Assembly: GCA_963787675.1 (NCBI GenBank)
Contig: CAWBDV010000004.1
Location: 186,001-250,000, forward strand
Length of the DNA stretch: 64,000 nt
Origin: JAJPKK01 sp963787675
GTDB lineage: Bacteria > Pseudomonadota > Alphaproteobacteria > Rhizobiales > Xanthobacteraceae
Direction of reading: 5' to 3'
Both the position numbers and the translations under genes were made by a program. This document shows positions 17,837-26,404 of this stretch, piece after piece. Each line of letters starts with the position of its first letter. Position 1 is the first letter of the stretch. The notes beneath the pieces are model-generated. The model searched no databases. It saw nothing but the letters and a program-made list of their open reading frames with translations, and was not told the origin of the DNA.

Positions 17837-18331
17837 ATGTTGAAAGTGAAGCTGTTGGCGCTGTGTTTCGCTCTCGGACTAGGCATCGGCCCGCTCGCGG
17901 CGCAGCCCGCGCCGCCCGCGTCGGACGCCTCGCTGGCGGCGGCAAAGGCACTGATCGTTGCGATGCATGCAACCAATCAGTTCAAGGCGATCCTGCCCAA
18001 CATCATGCAGGCACTGAAGCCCGCGGTCGTCCAGGGGCGGCCCGACGCGGAGAAGGATTTCAACGTCATCGTGCCGGTGATCGTCGAGGGCATGACCGCG
18101 CGCGTCGATGAACTCGCCAATGATTTGGCTGGGGTCTACGCGCGCAACTTCACCGTCGACGAACTCAATCAGCTGGCGGCGTTCTACCGCAGCCCCGTGG
18201 GAGAGGCGCTCGTCGCCAAGACGCCCGCGATCACCCAGCAAAGTCTGGTGATCGGCCAGGCTTTCGGCCAGAAGGTCGCCGCCGAAATGCAAACCCGCAT
18301 CGCCGAAGAAATGCGCAAGCGCGGACATTAG
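17837..18331 (+). CDS. DUF2059 secreted protein
   Basis: A 164-residue exported protein with a signal peptide (LKVKLLALCFALGLGIGPLAAQ). The DUF2059 core includes ELANDLAGVYARNFTVDELNQLAAFYRSPVGEALVAKTP, the conserved FTVDEL..FYRSP.G pattern. ATG 17837 is chosen over GTG 17834 by its spacing from GGAGGA. It is a single gene, divergent from acs. The family's function is unknown. Confidence 0.9.
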   Translation: MLKVKLLALCFALGLGIGPLAAQPAPPASDASLAAAKALIVAMHATNQFKAILPNIMQALKPAVVQGRPDAEKDFNVIVPVIVEGMTARVDELANDLAGVYARNFTVDELNQLAAFYRSPVGEALVAKTPAITQQSLVIGQAFGQKVAAEMQTRIAEEMRKRGH

Positions 18332-18387
18332 TCGATTGCGAGTCGATTGCGGCTCCCGGGAGGATGCCAGGTGGCAGTGGTCATGAA

Positions 18388-18402
18388 TATCATTAAATGA
18401 TA
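18388..18402. promoter_or_regulatory. Perfect palindrome, probable ParD operator
   Basis: TATCATT-A-AATGATA is a perfect 15-base palindrome 20 bases upstream of the parD start, in an AT-rich patch. Ribbon-helix-helix antitoxins usually repress their own operon from such sites, so autoregulation is likely. This is inference from position and symmetry. Confidence 0.65.
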
Positions 18403-18422
18403 GTCCTTAGCATGGAGGCAAA

Positions 18423-18686
18423 ATGCCATCGAGTTACACGCTAGGGAAACATTTCGAGCAGTTCATCGGCTCGCTGGTAAAGAGCGGACGCTATGCATCG
18501 GCCAGCGAAGTGATGCGGGACGGCCTGCGCCTCTTGGAGGAGCGCGAGAAGCTCCGGGAGGCTAAGCTGGAAGCGCTGCGACGTGAAATCGCCACAGGCC
18601 TGAACAGCGGACCTAGCGAACCCTTGGACATGGCCATGATCAAGGCCGAGGCGCGGAAACAGCGAAACACCGCCGGGCATGGCTGA
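18423..18686 (+). CDS. parD: ParD-family (CopG ribbon-helix-helix) antitoxin
   Basis: An 87-residue protein with the ParD pattern: SSYTLGKHFEQFIGSLVKSGRYASASEVMRDGLRLLEERE, a ribbon-helix-helix DNA-binding domain. A C-terminal helix then wraps the toxin (EALRREIATGLNSGPSE). GGAGG precedes the ATG. It overlaps the toxin gene by 8 bases. The antitoxin looks intact while its toxin is truncated. Confidence 0.88.
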   Translation: MPSSYTLGKHFEQFIGSLVKSGRYASASEVMRDGLRLLEEREKLREAKLEALRREIATGLNSGPSEPLDMAMIKAEARKQRNTAGHG

Positions 18687-18897
18687 AATCTTCCGCCGGC
18701 CGCAGGCACAGTTCGATCTGATCGAAATCTGGACTTTCATTGCTGACGATAACGAGGTCGCAGCCGATCGCGTGCTGGACCGGATCGACAGTGTCCTGCG
18801 CATGCTCAGCGAACAACCCGAGGCCGGCCGCGCGCGGCCTGAAAATCGTGGTGAAACCCACAAGAAGAAACGGCAAGGCAGGGCGGATCGCGTTTAG
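18679..18897 (+). pseudogene. parE: ParE-type toxin, C-terminus lost
   Basis: The first 55 residues (MAEIFRRPQAQFDLIEIWTFIADDN, then VLDRIDSVLRMLSEQPEAGRARPE) are clearly RelE/ParE-superfamily. After RARPE the expected family ending, roughly LRSFPVGRYVIFYRP, is missing in all frames. The sequence becomes basic filler that stops at 18897, and the IS5-like element begins 25 bases later. The insertion or an associated deletion probably removed the active-site half, so the toxin should be inactive. Confidence 0.8.
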
Positions 18898-18921
18898 CTC
18901 GCTCTCCAAGGCAGCAACGTC

Positions 18922-20110
18922 ATGCTCCGCGAAAGCGAGGGCTTTGCAGAAGTAGCGAGTGATGATTCTCTTTGCGAGGAGATTCGCGAGGGGAAGCGAT
19001 GTCGGAACGGCGCATTGGTCAGTTGAGCTTTGCGGATGGTCTGGTGGCTGATGCGGCCTGGGCGAACGGGACGCTGAGGCGGATTTCTGAACTGGTCGAT
19101 TGGAAGGAAGTCGAGGTGCTTGTCGGAGGACTGCGCAGCGGCGCGATGGGCGCGCCGGGTTATCCGGCGCTTGCCCTGTTCAAGGCGCTTTTGCTCCAGC
19201 AGTTTTATGGGCTGTCTGACCCGCAGCTTGAGGAAGCCCTGGCCGACCGGCTGTCGTTCCGCCATTTCCTCGGGCTTGCGCTGACAGACCCCGTGCCGGA
19301 CCACTCGACCCTGTGGCGCTTTCGCGAACAACTGACCCGGAGCGGGTTGGCCGAGCGCGCCTTCGCATTGATCACAGGTCAGATCGAACGGTCGGGCTTT
19401 GTGTTGAGGCGCGGCACACTGATCGACGCGTCGTTGGTACAAGCGGCGGTCAATCCACCGCCCCCACCGGCCAAGCCCCAGCCGCCCGATGCCGATGGTC
19501 GGCCGGCGAACAAGCTGGTGAAGAGCCCGCTTGATCCTGATGCGGCTTGGTCGAAGAAGCAGGGCAAGTACTTCTTCGGCTACAAGGCGCATATCGCGAT
19601 GGATCAAGGCAGCCGCATCGTTCGACGCGCGCAATTCACCGCAGGCAATATCAACGAGAGCGTGCCGGCCGATCGATTGATCTGCGGAGACGAGCAGACG
19701 GTTTATGCCGACAAGGCCTATGACAGCAATGCACGACGAGCCCATCTCAAGGCGCTTGGGATTCGTGATGGAATTGCCCGTCGCGGCAACCGCTGGCACA
19801 GGATGGGCCGGTGGATGGCACGTCGCAACGAGTTGATCTCCCACGCCCGCGCTCCGATCGAACCGCTGTTTGCATTGCTTAAGAATGCCCACGGTTTCGC
19901 TCGTGCCCGCTATCGAGGCCTCGCGCGCAATGCGGGCGCCTTCTATCTCGCCGTCCTCGCGATGAACCTCAGACGATGGAGCCTGCTGCATCCAGCATGA
20001 TCGACCGTCAACGGCCCAAAGCCACACCATCACACGCTTCCTAAAATCTGCATTCGACATCAGGCCAGTCGCCCTGCAACTTATGCAAAGTCCTCGCGAA
20101 AGCGGAGCAT
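18922..20110 (+). mobile_element. IS5-family insertion sequence, about 1.19 kb
   Basis: Imperfect terminal inverted repeats of about 37 bases bracket the transposase gene. Both ends read ATGCTCCGC inward, then after a 4-base mismatch GCGAGG, CTTTGCA and AAGT. The outermost AT of each end could instead be a 2-base target duplication. No longer direct repeat is visible in the flanks. It has one open reading frame, as expected for IS5. The left flank is the ruined parE; the right flank does not resume it. Confidence 0.85.
18999..20000 (+). CDS. IS5-family DDE transposase
   Basis: A 333-residue transposase with the IS5 N-terminal domain (LSFADGLVADAAWANGTL, then ALALFKALLLQQFYGLSDPQLEEAL and FRHFLGLALTDPVPDHSTLWRFRE). 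The DDE catalytic core follows: Asp in RRGTLIDASLV, Asp in VYADKAYDS, Glu in APIEPLFALLK. KKQGKYFFGYKAHIAMD is typical of the group. ATG 18999 follows GAGGGGA. The gene looks complete, so the element may still be active. Confidence 0.92.
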   Translation: MSERRIGQLSFADGLVADAAWANGTLRRISELVDWKEVEVLVGGLRSGAMGAPGYPALALFKALLLQQFYGLSDPQLEEALADRLSFRHFLGLALTDPVPDHSTLWRFREQLTRSGLAERAFALITGQIERSGFVLRRGTLIDASLVQAAVNPPPPPAKPQPPDADGRPANKLVKSPLDPDAAWSKKQGKYFFGYKAHIAMDQGSRIVRRAQFTAGNINESVPADRLICGDEQTVYADKAYDSNARRAHLKALGIRDGIARRGNRWHRMGRWMARRNELISHARAPIEPLFALLKNAHGFARARYRGLARNAGAFYLAVLAMNLRRWSLLHPA

Positions 20111-20165
20111 CCAGTAACCCGCAGCTGATGGGAAGAAGCTTGCCGTGCCAAAAGCAAACTCAAGT

Positions 20166-20200
20166 GGCTACTGGATCGCCCGGTCAAGCCGGGCGATGAC
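20166..20200. repeat. Dispersed palindromic repeat A (copy 2)
   Basis: Matches 15533-15567 except for two G/A or C/T differences. The hairpin core CGCCCGGTCAAGCCGGGCG is identical. It lies between the IS right end and hicB in an otherwise empty stretch. Confidence 0.75.
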
Positions 20201-20294
20201 GGAATTGTCGTGGTGGCGCCGTGTGGTTACCGCGGATCTGTAAGCCACGAACGCGCGGTTCGCCGAGCCAGCCGGCGTTGTTGCGGGAACCGCA

Positions 20295-20744
20295 CTACTC
20301 GGCGGCCTCGTTCGAGATCGGCTCGACGCCGATCACCAGCCGCTGGCCCAATTCGCGCAGCACCGCAACAAGCGTGCTCAGCTTGGTCGGGTGTTTGGGG
20401 TCGAGCAGGCGCCTCGCCTCTTTCCCGTCCTTGCCGATACGACGGGCGAATTCGCTTTTGCTGAGGCCGGCTTCGCGCACAGCCTCGATCAACGCCAGCT
20501 TGGCGGCGACCTCGGCATCGACGGCGATCGGCACCAAGCCGCGCCCGCGTCGTGAGGCCTTCGGCAGCGGCAGCCCCCGCTCGGGATAAGTGAGCAGCGC
20601 AAGGCCAAGCGCTTCCTCTGCCTGCGCGTAGGCGTCGGCCTCGTCATCGCCTTGGGTGATTGCTTCCGGCACATCGGGGAACGACACGACAATGCCGTGC
20701 TCATCTCCCGGTTCGAAGTGCGCCAAATACACGAACTGCTTCAT
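20295..20744 (-). CDS. hicB: HicB-family antitoxin
   Basis: A protein of about 149 residues. The N-terminal half has the HicB fold (YLAHFEPGDEHGIVVSFPDVPEAITQGDDEADAYAQAEEAL). The C-terminal half is a helix-turn-helix (AGLSKSEFARRIGKDGKEARRLLDPKHPTKLSTLVAVLRELG) that would bind the operon promoter. ATG 20744 is preferred; a GTG two codons upstream is possible. Its normal partner hicA should precede it, but only a 3' remnant remains. Confidence 0.88.
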   Translation of the reverse strand: MKQFVYLAHFEPGDEHGIVVSFPDVPEAITQGDDEADAYAQAEEALGLALLTYPERGLPLPKASRRGRGLVPIAVDAEVAAKLALIEAVREAGLSKSEFARRIGKDGKEARRLLDPKHPTKLSTLVAVLRELGQRLVIGVEPISNEAAE

Positions 20745-20774
20745 GGTCACCTGCGCACGGGACGCGCAAAAACG

Positions 20775-20922
20775 CTACGGATCATCCAGACCAAGTGCTT
20801 TTAGAATTTTCTTCGCGGTCTTTGGATCAATCTCTCTCGACGGCAGCGTGGTCACCTTGTTGCCGACCCACACCTGCCGATTCGGTAGGAGCTGGTTAGA
20901 AAACCTGTTAGCCGACGATGCT
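20775..20922 (-). pseudogene. hicA: hicA toxin remnant (3' end only)
   Basis: On the minus strand the last codons before a TAG at 20775-20777 read RQVWVGNKVTTLPSREIDPK then TAKKILKALGLDDP. This resembles the C-terminal strand and helix of HicA (TLPSR-EI-P-T--KIL--LGL). The frame has no start codon in a suitable place and runs back into the stop of the next gene. The N-terminal half, with the catalytic His segment, is missing. The toxin is therefore lost while hicB is kept. Confidence 0.6.
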
Positions 20923-20923
20923 G

Positions 20924-21592
20924 CTATTTGCCGGATGGCTCAATGCCTGGCGGATTCTTCGGACGCCTATGGGACGCTTTCGTTAGCATTGGTGGAAGAT
21001 GCGAAAATTGTTGTAACAAGACTTCTCCGAGCCGCGGTTTCGGGAAAGGAAGGCTCTCAGTAAATTTGTCGAGGCGAATGACGAGATGTCGGAAGTCAAG
21101 AATGTATTTTCGAATTTCTGTAGGACTGAGGTCGTGTTCGGGCTTATCAGCGGTACGTCCGAGCAATTCGCTAACGAGATTGTACGGCGATGGTCTCAGT
21201 CGCGGAGCGCCAAATTCAAACTCGATTGAACCATCAGGCAAGTCCTTTTCGCCTATGACATCGTGTTCAATGCCATAGTGTGCGAGTTTGTTTCGATTGT
21301 CGTTCCCATCCTTGAGGTCTTTCTGGAGTTCGCCGTCTGCGCTATTCCAATCCGCTCTTAATTTTTTGTGAGCTTTATCTTTCAATGATAGATCAACCAT
21401 TTTGCTAATCATCCGGTGGCGTCCCTCAAAGCTTTCGGTGCTGTAGTAAACGATGGAGGCAAGTTCAGCTTGCGGCGCGCCTAACATCTTCATGAAAAGT
21501 GCGAAATGCATCACCTCGACGTGCTGCCAAATGATAAGACCTGTTCCGATATGGTAGGCTAGGTCCTCAAATTCAGATGGTGATGATGACAT
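20924..21592 (-). CDS. Hypothetical protein in AT-richer island
   Basis: A 222-residue soluble protein, largely helical (LAYHIGTGLIIWQHVEVMHFALFMKMLG, then ESFEGRHRMISKMVDLSLKDKAHKKL and DGNDNRNKLAHYGIE). The NDNRNKLAH segment with flanking helices resembles RiboL-PSP/HEPN-like and other stress-associated helical proteins, but I cannot assign it. Base composition is visibly more AT-rich than the neighbours, which suggests acquisition. It replaced the front of hicA. Confidence 0.6.
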   Translation of the reverse strand: MSSSPSEFEDLAYHIGTGLIIWQHVEVMHFALFMKMLGAPQAELASIVYYSTESFEGRHRMISKMVDLSLKDKAHKKLRADWNSADGELQKDLKDGNDNRNKLAHYGIEHDVIGEKDLPDGSIEFEFGAPRLRPSPYNLVSELLGRTADKPEHDLSPTEIRKYILDFRHLVIRLDKFTESLPFPKPRLGEVLLQQFSHLPPMLTKASHRRPKNPPGIEPSGK

Positions 21593-21918
21593 GCCGCGCT
21601 CTCACAAACGGGGACGACGTTTTTGATCCACAGGAAGCCGATCGGCGCTTTGAAGCAGCACTTCGCGGGACTCGTTCGGTGGGGCACAAGCCGCTTTCGG
21701 AAATGAAGGTTGGCAAACGTAAGCCAAAGCCCGTTCCAAAGCCATGTAAGAAAACTCGACAGCGAGTTGCCATCGGCGAGACGCGAGCCATGCCCGCGCT
21801 TAAAAGCCGAAATCGAGTTGCAAGTCAGATTCACGATTGGACAGAGGTGGGGTGTATGCGCGGAAGAAATCTTCCACGTATAAGCGCTCCCCCTTCACCC
21901 AACGCGCATAACGCTTGA
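21577..21918 (+). CDS. Possible small basic protein (low confidence)
   Basis: Residues 15-60 of this frame (DPQEADRRFEAALRGTRSVG, then HKPLSEMKVGKRKPKP) look like a short Lys/Pro-rich family seen in rhizobial genomes. The later part looks random and overlaps a plausible minus-strand gene. It may be a genuine short gene whose 3' end has been lost. The start overlaps the divergent gene at 21592. Confidence 0.3.
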   Translation: MVMMTCRALTNGDDVFDPQEADRRFEAALRGTRSVGHKPLSEMKVGKRKPKPVPKPCKKTRQRVAIGETRAMPALKSRNRVASQIHDWTEVGCMRGRNLPRISAPPSPNAHNA

Positions 21919-21955
21919 CGTATACGAACTTCGGCGCCTTCCCATGGATTGACAT
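21800..21955 (-). CDS. Possible 51-residue protein (…LQLDFGF)
   Basis: MSIHGKAPKFVYVKRYARW continues to RESDLQLDFGF. The arrangement of basic and aromatic residues followed by S-QL-FGF is reminiscent of short uncharacterised rhizobial proteins. There is no strong ribosome site. It overlaps the even weaker plus-strand frame, so only one of the two is likely real. Confidence 0.4.
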   Translation of the reverse strand: MSIHGKAPKFVYVKRYARWVKGERLYVEDFFRAYTPPLSNRESDLQLDFGF

Positions 21956-22218
21956 GGGATGGGCCTCCTCTGTTTGGCGAGCACACACCCCGCTTGCGGC
22001 CTGAGACGCAAGGCCGGCTGCGGACAACAGAGAAGTTGCCGATGGCGACTTACTCTGAGTTTACCACTGTCAACGATCAGTTATGTGTTAGCAGAGTTGC
22101 GCTTCTTACGGCCCCGGCCCAGGATCGGCTCTCAGCAGTAGGGTCTCGCCGCGAATGCAGCAGACTTGAATCTAAGAGGGCGCACGGAGATCGGACCCTA
22201 CGCACCTGCGGAGGCACG

Positions 22219-22425
22219 ATGGACGTACAGCGCTTTCTGATCGGGCTTGGAGTCATCATCCTTCTCGCGGGGATCATGTGGCCGCTACTGACGCGGATCG
22301 GGCTCGGTCGCTTGCCTGGCGACATCGTGTTTCAACGCGGCGGCGCTACGTTCTATTTTCCGTTGGTCACCTGCATCATCGTCAGCATCGTGCTGAGCGT
22401 CGTCCTCTGGCTGTTCAACCGGTGA
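22219..22425 (+). CDS. DUF2905 small membrane protein
   Basis: A 68-residue protein with two transmembrane helices (FLIGLGVIILLAGIMWPLL and FYFPLVTCIIVSIVLSVVLWLF) joined by GLGRLPGDIVFQRGGATFY. This is exactly the DUF2905 layout, with GRLPGDI as its hallmark. GCGGAGG precedes the ATG. The function is unknown; inner membrane. Confidence 0.9.
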   Translation: MDVQRFLIGLGVIILLAGIMWPLLTRIGLGRLPGDIVFQRGGATFYFPLVTCIIVSIVLSVVLWLFNR

Positions 22426-22775
22426 CGATTTCTGATTGCGCAATCGGCCACCTGTGATAGTATTCCTATCTGACCAAGGCGACTGGTTTGGCGAGGCACT
22501 CCTCCTGGCCGAACTGCTGTTGGTTGCGCCTTCCGCGCACCGGCAGGACATAGCAATCGAGACCGTCACGATGAAAGCCTTTGATTTAACAAGAAAATTT
22601 CCGTCCGCGCCTCAAAACGATACCCTGTTCGTCGCCAAATTTTCACTGTTCCGATCGCCAGGGAAGCGGAGGCAACCCATTGCATCGACATCGGAATCTG
22701 ACGCCCGGATGAGCGCGATGGCCTGATTTTTGGGTTTTCCCTGCTATTTTCCCTGTTCTCAGGGAAACGCGGGCG
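22426..22775. other. 350-base interval without a recognisable gene
   Basis: This stretch lies between convergent ends of the DUF2905 gene and the transporter. A short frame around 22571-22726 has no family resemblance. A near-repeat of TTTCCCTG around 22736-22762, opposite CAGGGAAA, could form a short hairpin. Nothing else is seen. Confidence 0.4.
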
Positions 22776-24566
22776 TCACCGGCCGGCGAGGCAACCGGCC
22801 GCGAACAGCGCGGCGCCCAAGCCGAGGCAAGCGGGGACGGCGGCCCAGAGCCAAAGCTCTTGTGCGGTGGCGAGGTAGACGATGGCGGCACCGATGCCGG
22901 CGGCGGCTGCCGTCGCGAGGACGGCGAGCGCCCATCCCGGGCAGAACGGCTTCGGGCCGCCGCGGCCGAGGAGCGGGCCGATGACGAGCGGCGCGAGCGA
23001 AAGCTGGGCGCAGCCGAATGCGAACAGGAGCGCGAGGAACGTGCTGCTGGTGAAGCTCACCGCGAACACCGCATCGGCAACGAAGAACGCCACAGCGATC
23101 ACGACGCAGAGGACTGCTCCGATCATCGTAATGCGCCGCTCTGCCGTTGCCTCCTGCGACGCCCGCGCCTCGGACGAGGCGGCGTCCGACGTTGGCAGGA
23201 GGTCGTAGCGAACGGCGGCGAGGCTCGCGGAGAGCGCCGCGGTCGTCGTCGACAACGCGATCGCCAGCACCGCGACGAGTAGCAGCGACAGCGTCCACTC
23301 GGCGACGAAGTTCTGGTCGGAGACCATTTGCGCGACGAAGGCCTGCACCGCATCCGACCCATCCGGCGCCAGGCTCAGGGTCGCGACGGCGCCGAACATG
23401 CACAGGAAGAGCCACATCAGCGGGCTCTCCACCGCATAGGTCACGAAGAACTCCCTGAGCGCCGCCGGCCATTGACCGGGGCCGAAATAGCTCCAGTCGC
23501 GATCCTTCTCGAATGCCGCAAGGCGCTGCCAATTGACGATGTCGACGATCGGATAGGCGAGCGGGAAGAGCACGAGCGCCGCAAATCCCCACGCCGGCAC
23601 CCGCGATGTCGTCTGCACCGCGGCGGCGCTGTCGCTCGCGATCACGGGCAGCCCCAGGGAATACAATTCCATCCCGGCGACGACGATCACCAGCACCGCG
23701 ACGACGGAAATTGTGGTGTTCAAGACCTTCTGGAACCGCCGCAGCCGCCGGAAGCGCGAAGGCTCGCGCTCGTTCGGATCGGCAGCGCTGCCGCGGAGCG
23801 AAGTGCTGTCGATGTAGCGGTTGCGCCGATAGATCAGGAGGACCGCGCACAGCACGACGATCGCGGCGATCGCGAAGGTGCCGCGCGGCGGCATCGTGCG
23901 CAACGTCGAGATCTGCAGATAGATGAGGAACACCGTCGAGGTGAAGAGGCCGAACAGGAGGATGCCGAGCTGCAGCTGCGCCGAGTGCATCACGCCCGAA
24001 TGCCCGGACAGCATGGTCATCACCGCAGCGAGCACGAGAAGGCCGACGATCCAGATGTAGGTGGCGGCGCTGTCGCCGGAGAGCATCGGCTTGATCACGT
24101 TCGCGACGCCGATAAGTTCGCACAGAATGAAGCCCGCGAGTGCGAACACCGTGAGGCATGCCGCAAGGCGGCGCACCCGCGGATCATTTCCGCAGAGCCG
24201 CGCGGCAAAATCGTTCACGGTGATCGAGCCGTCGCTTGCGAGCGCACGGCCCAGGAAATCAAGGAGATGCCGGCGCAAGGCGTAGACCAGCAGCACGCCC
24301 AACGCGAAGGCGACCGCGACGACGATCGCCGGCCGGAAATCCCCTGCCGCGCCCCAGGCAAAGAAAGGCCCGAAAGTCGCCATCCTGATTGCATAAGCGA
24401 TCGACGAATTTTGGATCACCCGCGGCAGGGTGCGGTCGGATGTCACGAAGGTGTCTTGTTTGCGGAAGTCTTGCGCGCGCGGGTATGCTTTGCGCCGCAA
24501 CAGCAAAATCGGTACAACGAAAATGCCGATGGCGATGATCGGCGCGAGAAATGCAGTCCAGGACAT
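22776..24566 (-). CDS. SSS-like (sodium:solute symporter fold) membrane transporter
   Basis: A 596-residue protein with about 13-14 hydrophobic helices. The N-terminal region (LLRRKAYPRAQDFRKQDTFV) and FFAWGAAGDF, then MLSGHSGVMHSAQLQLGILLFGLF, match distant members of the sodium:solute symporter group, where GHSGVMHSDQLQ is recurrent. A short hydrophilic loop rich in Ser/Ala/Glu sits before the last helices. The substrate cannot be inferred. It stands alone and divergent from the hydrolase gene. Confidence 0.7.
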   Translation of the reverse strand: MSWTAFLAPIIAIGIFVVPILLLRRKAYPRAQDFRKQDTFVTSDRTLPRVIQNSSIAYAIRMATFGPFFAWGAAGDFRPAIVVAVAFALGVLLVYALRRHLLDFLGRALASDGSITVNDFAARLCGNDPRVRRLAACLTVFALAGFILCELIGVANVIKPMLSGDSAATYIWIVGLLVLAAVMTMLSGHSGVMHSAQLQLGILLFGLFTSTVFLIYLQISTLRTMPPRGTFAIAAIVVLCAVLLIYRRNRYIDSTSLRGSAADPNEREPSRFRRLRRFQKVLNTTISVVAVLVIVVAGMELYSLGLPVIASDSAAAVQTTSRVPAWGFAALVLFPLAYPIVDIVNWQRLAAFEKDRDWSYFGPGQWPAALREFFVTYAVESPLMWLFLCMFGAVATLSLAPDGSDAVQAFVAQMVSDQNFVAEWTLSLLLVAVLAIALSTTTAALSASLAAVRYDLLPTSDAASSEARASQEATAERRITMIGAVLCVVIAVAFFVADAVFAVSFTSSTFLALLFAFGCAQLSLAPLVIGPLLGRGGPKPFCPGWALAVLATAAAAGIGAAIVYLATAQELWLWAAVPACLGLGAALFAAGCLAGR

Positions 24567-24709
24567 GTTCCATCGGACCTGTTGACGCGGCCGACATTGC
24601 CCAGCGCGTCGATGATGCGCAAGGCCGCAGTGGGGATGAGCGGGCGTCGCTCCGCGGATAGCGATGAACCGGAGTGCGACAATCCGTAATGAGATGGGGC
24701 GGGGCGGGA

Positions 24710-25384
24710 ATGACGTCGCTATTCGAACAGGGAACTCGACACCAAGAGCGGGCTAATGCGTGCGGCGGGCGAAGTGCCAGCAGGCGCTGCGGCGCATGGG
24801 TTCTAGCTGTGGCGATCGCCGCTGCGATCGCGCTTGTTTCATGGCACGGCGCGCAGGCTGATACTCCGCGCACGCACGTCTATCTTCTGCGCGGCTGGTT
24901 CGGCGTGTTCTCGACCGGGCTCGACAGCGTCGCCGACGAGCTGAAATCCAAGGGGATCGATGCGGTCGTGGAAGGCCATCTGTCGTGGTCGAATTCGGTC
25001 GCCGAGATCGTGCGCGATCGCGCCGCCGGCAAGACCGGCCCGCTGGTGCTGGTCGGCCACTCGCAGGGCGCGAACAACGTGATCGACATGGCGCGCTCGC
25101 TCGAGACGCACAAGATCACGGTCGACCTTTTGATTACGCTCACGCCGTTCCTGCAGAACCCGATCCCGGCGAACGTCGTTCACGCGATCAACTTCTACCA
25201 GGCGCCCGGCTGGGGCGCGCCGCTCGAGGGCGACAAGGGATTCCACGGCAAGATTACGAACGTCGATCTCGCGAGCGACATCACGATCACCCACGTCAGC
25301 ATCGACAAAAGTTCCAAGGTGCAGGCGCAAATTCTGCGCGAGATCGAAGCCCTCGCCCAACAGACCGCCGAACGGAAGAAGTAG
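24710..25384 (+). CDS. Exported alpha/beta-hydrolase-like protein
   Basis: A protein of about 224 residues. The N-terminal hydrophobic segment (AWVLAVAIAAAIALVSWHGAQAD) is a signal peptide or anchor. The core begins THVYLLRGWFGVFSTGLDSVADELKSKGI. It has the nucleophile elbow LVGHSQGANNVIDMA (GHSQG) and VDLLITLTPF as a later strand. ATG 24710 was chosen because GGGGCGGGAA precedes it; longer starts add a non-hydrophobic leader. The acyl substrate is unknown. Confidence 0.7.
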   Translation: MTSLFEQGTRHQERANACGGRSASRRCGAWVLAVAIAAAIALVSWHGAQADTPRTHVYLLRGWFGVFSTGLDSVADELKSKGIDAVVEGHLSWSNSVAEIVRDRAAGKTGPLVLVGHSQGANNVIDMARSLETHKITVDLLITLTPFLQNPIPANVVHAINFYQAPGWGAPLEGDKGFHGKITNVDLASDITITHVSIDKSSKVQAQILREIEALAQQTAERKK

Positions 25385-25426
25385 CGCGCGGCCCTCCTGT
25401 GGCGCCGGGGCCCAGTCCGAGAGCCG

Positions 25427-26404
25427 TCAGGATTGCAGCGCCCGTCTCACCGTTTCGGTGATGCGGTCTGCCGTCGGCAGGATCATGTCCTCGAGGATGT
25501 CGGCAGCGGGCAGCGGCACGTGCGGGGTCGTGATCCGCACGGGCGGCCCGTCGAGGTCGTAGAAGGCCTCGTCGGCGACGATCGACACGATTTCGGCGCC
25601 CCAGCCGCACAACCGGGGATTCTCCTCGACGGTGAACAGGCGATGGGTGCGGCCGACCGAGCCGAGGATCGTTCTCGTGTCGAGCGGCACCAGCGAGCGC
25701 ACATCGATCACCTCGCAATCGATGCCTTGCTGCGCAAGCTTGCCTGCAGCGTCGAGTGCGCGCGGCACCATAAGCGCGAGTGCCACGATCGTGGCGTCCT
25801 TGCCGGGGCGAACGATGGTCGCCTGCCCGAGTGCATCGACGATCTCGCCGTCCGGCACCTCGCCCTTCACCGGGTAGAGCGACTTGTGCTCAAAAAAGAT
25901 CACGGGATCGGGATCGCGTACCGCAGCCGCCATCAGGCCGATGACGTCGCGCGGATTGGAAGGTGCCACCACCTTCAATCCCGGGATCATCATGCACCAG
26001 TTCTCGACGCTCTGGCTGTGCTGGGCGCCGAACCGCGAGCCGGCGCCGTTGCCGGTGCGCACCACCAGCGGGCATTTGAGCTGGCCGTTCGACATGTAGC
26101 GGCTCTTGGAGAACTCGTTTGCGATGTAGTCGAAGCACACCGCGAAGAAGTCCGAGAACATGATCTCGGCGATCGGCTTGAGGCCGGTCATCGCGGCCCC
26201 CATGGCGGCGCCCATGATGGCCTGCTCGGAAATCGGCGTATCGCGCACGCGCTTCGGGCCGAACTGCTCGTAGAGCCCGACCGTCGCCTTGAACACGCCA
26301 CCCGCCTTGGCGACGTCCTCGCCGAAGAAGATCACGTCGGGGTCGCGCGCCATCTCCTGGGCGATGCCGCGGGCGACCGCGTCGCGATAGGTCAGTTCCG
26401 CCAT
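25427..26404 (-). CDS. 2-oxoacid dehydrogenase E1 component, beta subunit
   Basis: A 325-residue transketolase-like subunit (AELTYRDAVARGIAQEMARDPDVIFFGEDVAKAGGVFKATVGL). It carries RVRDTPISEQAIMGAAMGAA, FEHKSLYPVKGEVPDG and the C-terminal domain EVIDVRSLVPLDTRTI, as in PdhB, AcoB and BkdA2. It pairs with the alpha subunit to decarboxylate a 2-oxoacid (pyruvate, branched-chain) or acetoin with ThDP. The start at 26404 overlaps the alpha gene end by 13 bases. No E2 or E3 gene follows. Confidence 0.92.
   Translation of the reverse strand: MAELTYRDAVARGIAQEMARDPDVIFFGEDVAKAGGVFKATVGLYEQFGPKRVRDTPISEQAIMGAAMGAAMTGLKPIAEIMFSDFFAVCFDYIANEFSKSRYMSNGQLKCPLVVRTGNGAGSRFGAQHSQSVENWCMMIPGLKVVAPSNPRDVIGLMAAAVRDPDPVIFFEHKSLYPVKGEVPDGEIVDALGQATIVRPGKDATIVALALMVPRALDAAGKLAQQGIDCEVIDVRSLVPLDTRTILGSVGRTHRLFTVEENPRLCGWGAEIVSIVADEAFYDLDGPPVRITTPHVPLPAADILEDMILPTADRITETVRRALQS

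Noticed and set aside
18894..20060. 388-codon frame antisense to the transposase
   Set aside because: Mirror of the IS5 transposase; composition typical of a shadow frame.
20110..20165. Continuation of parE after the IS
   Set aside because: The right flank does not encode the missing ParE C-terminus in any frame.
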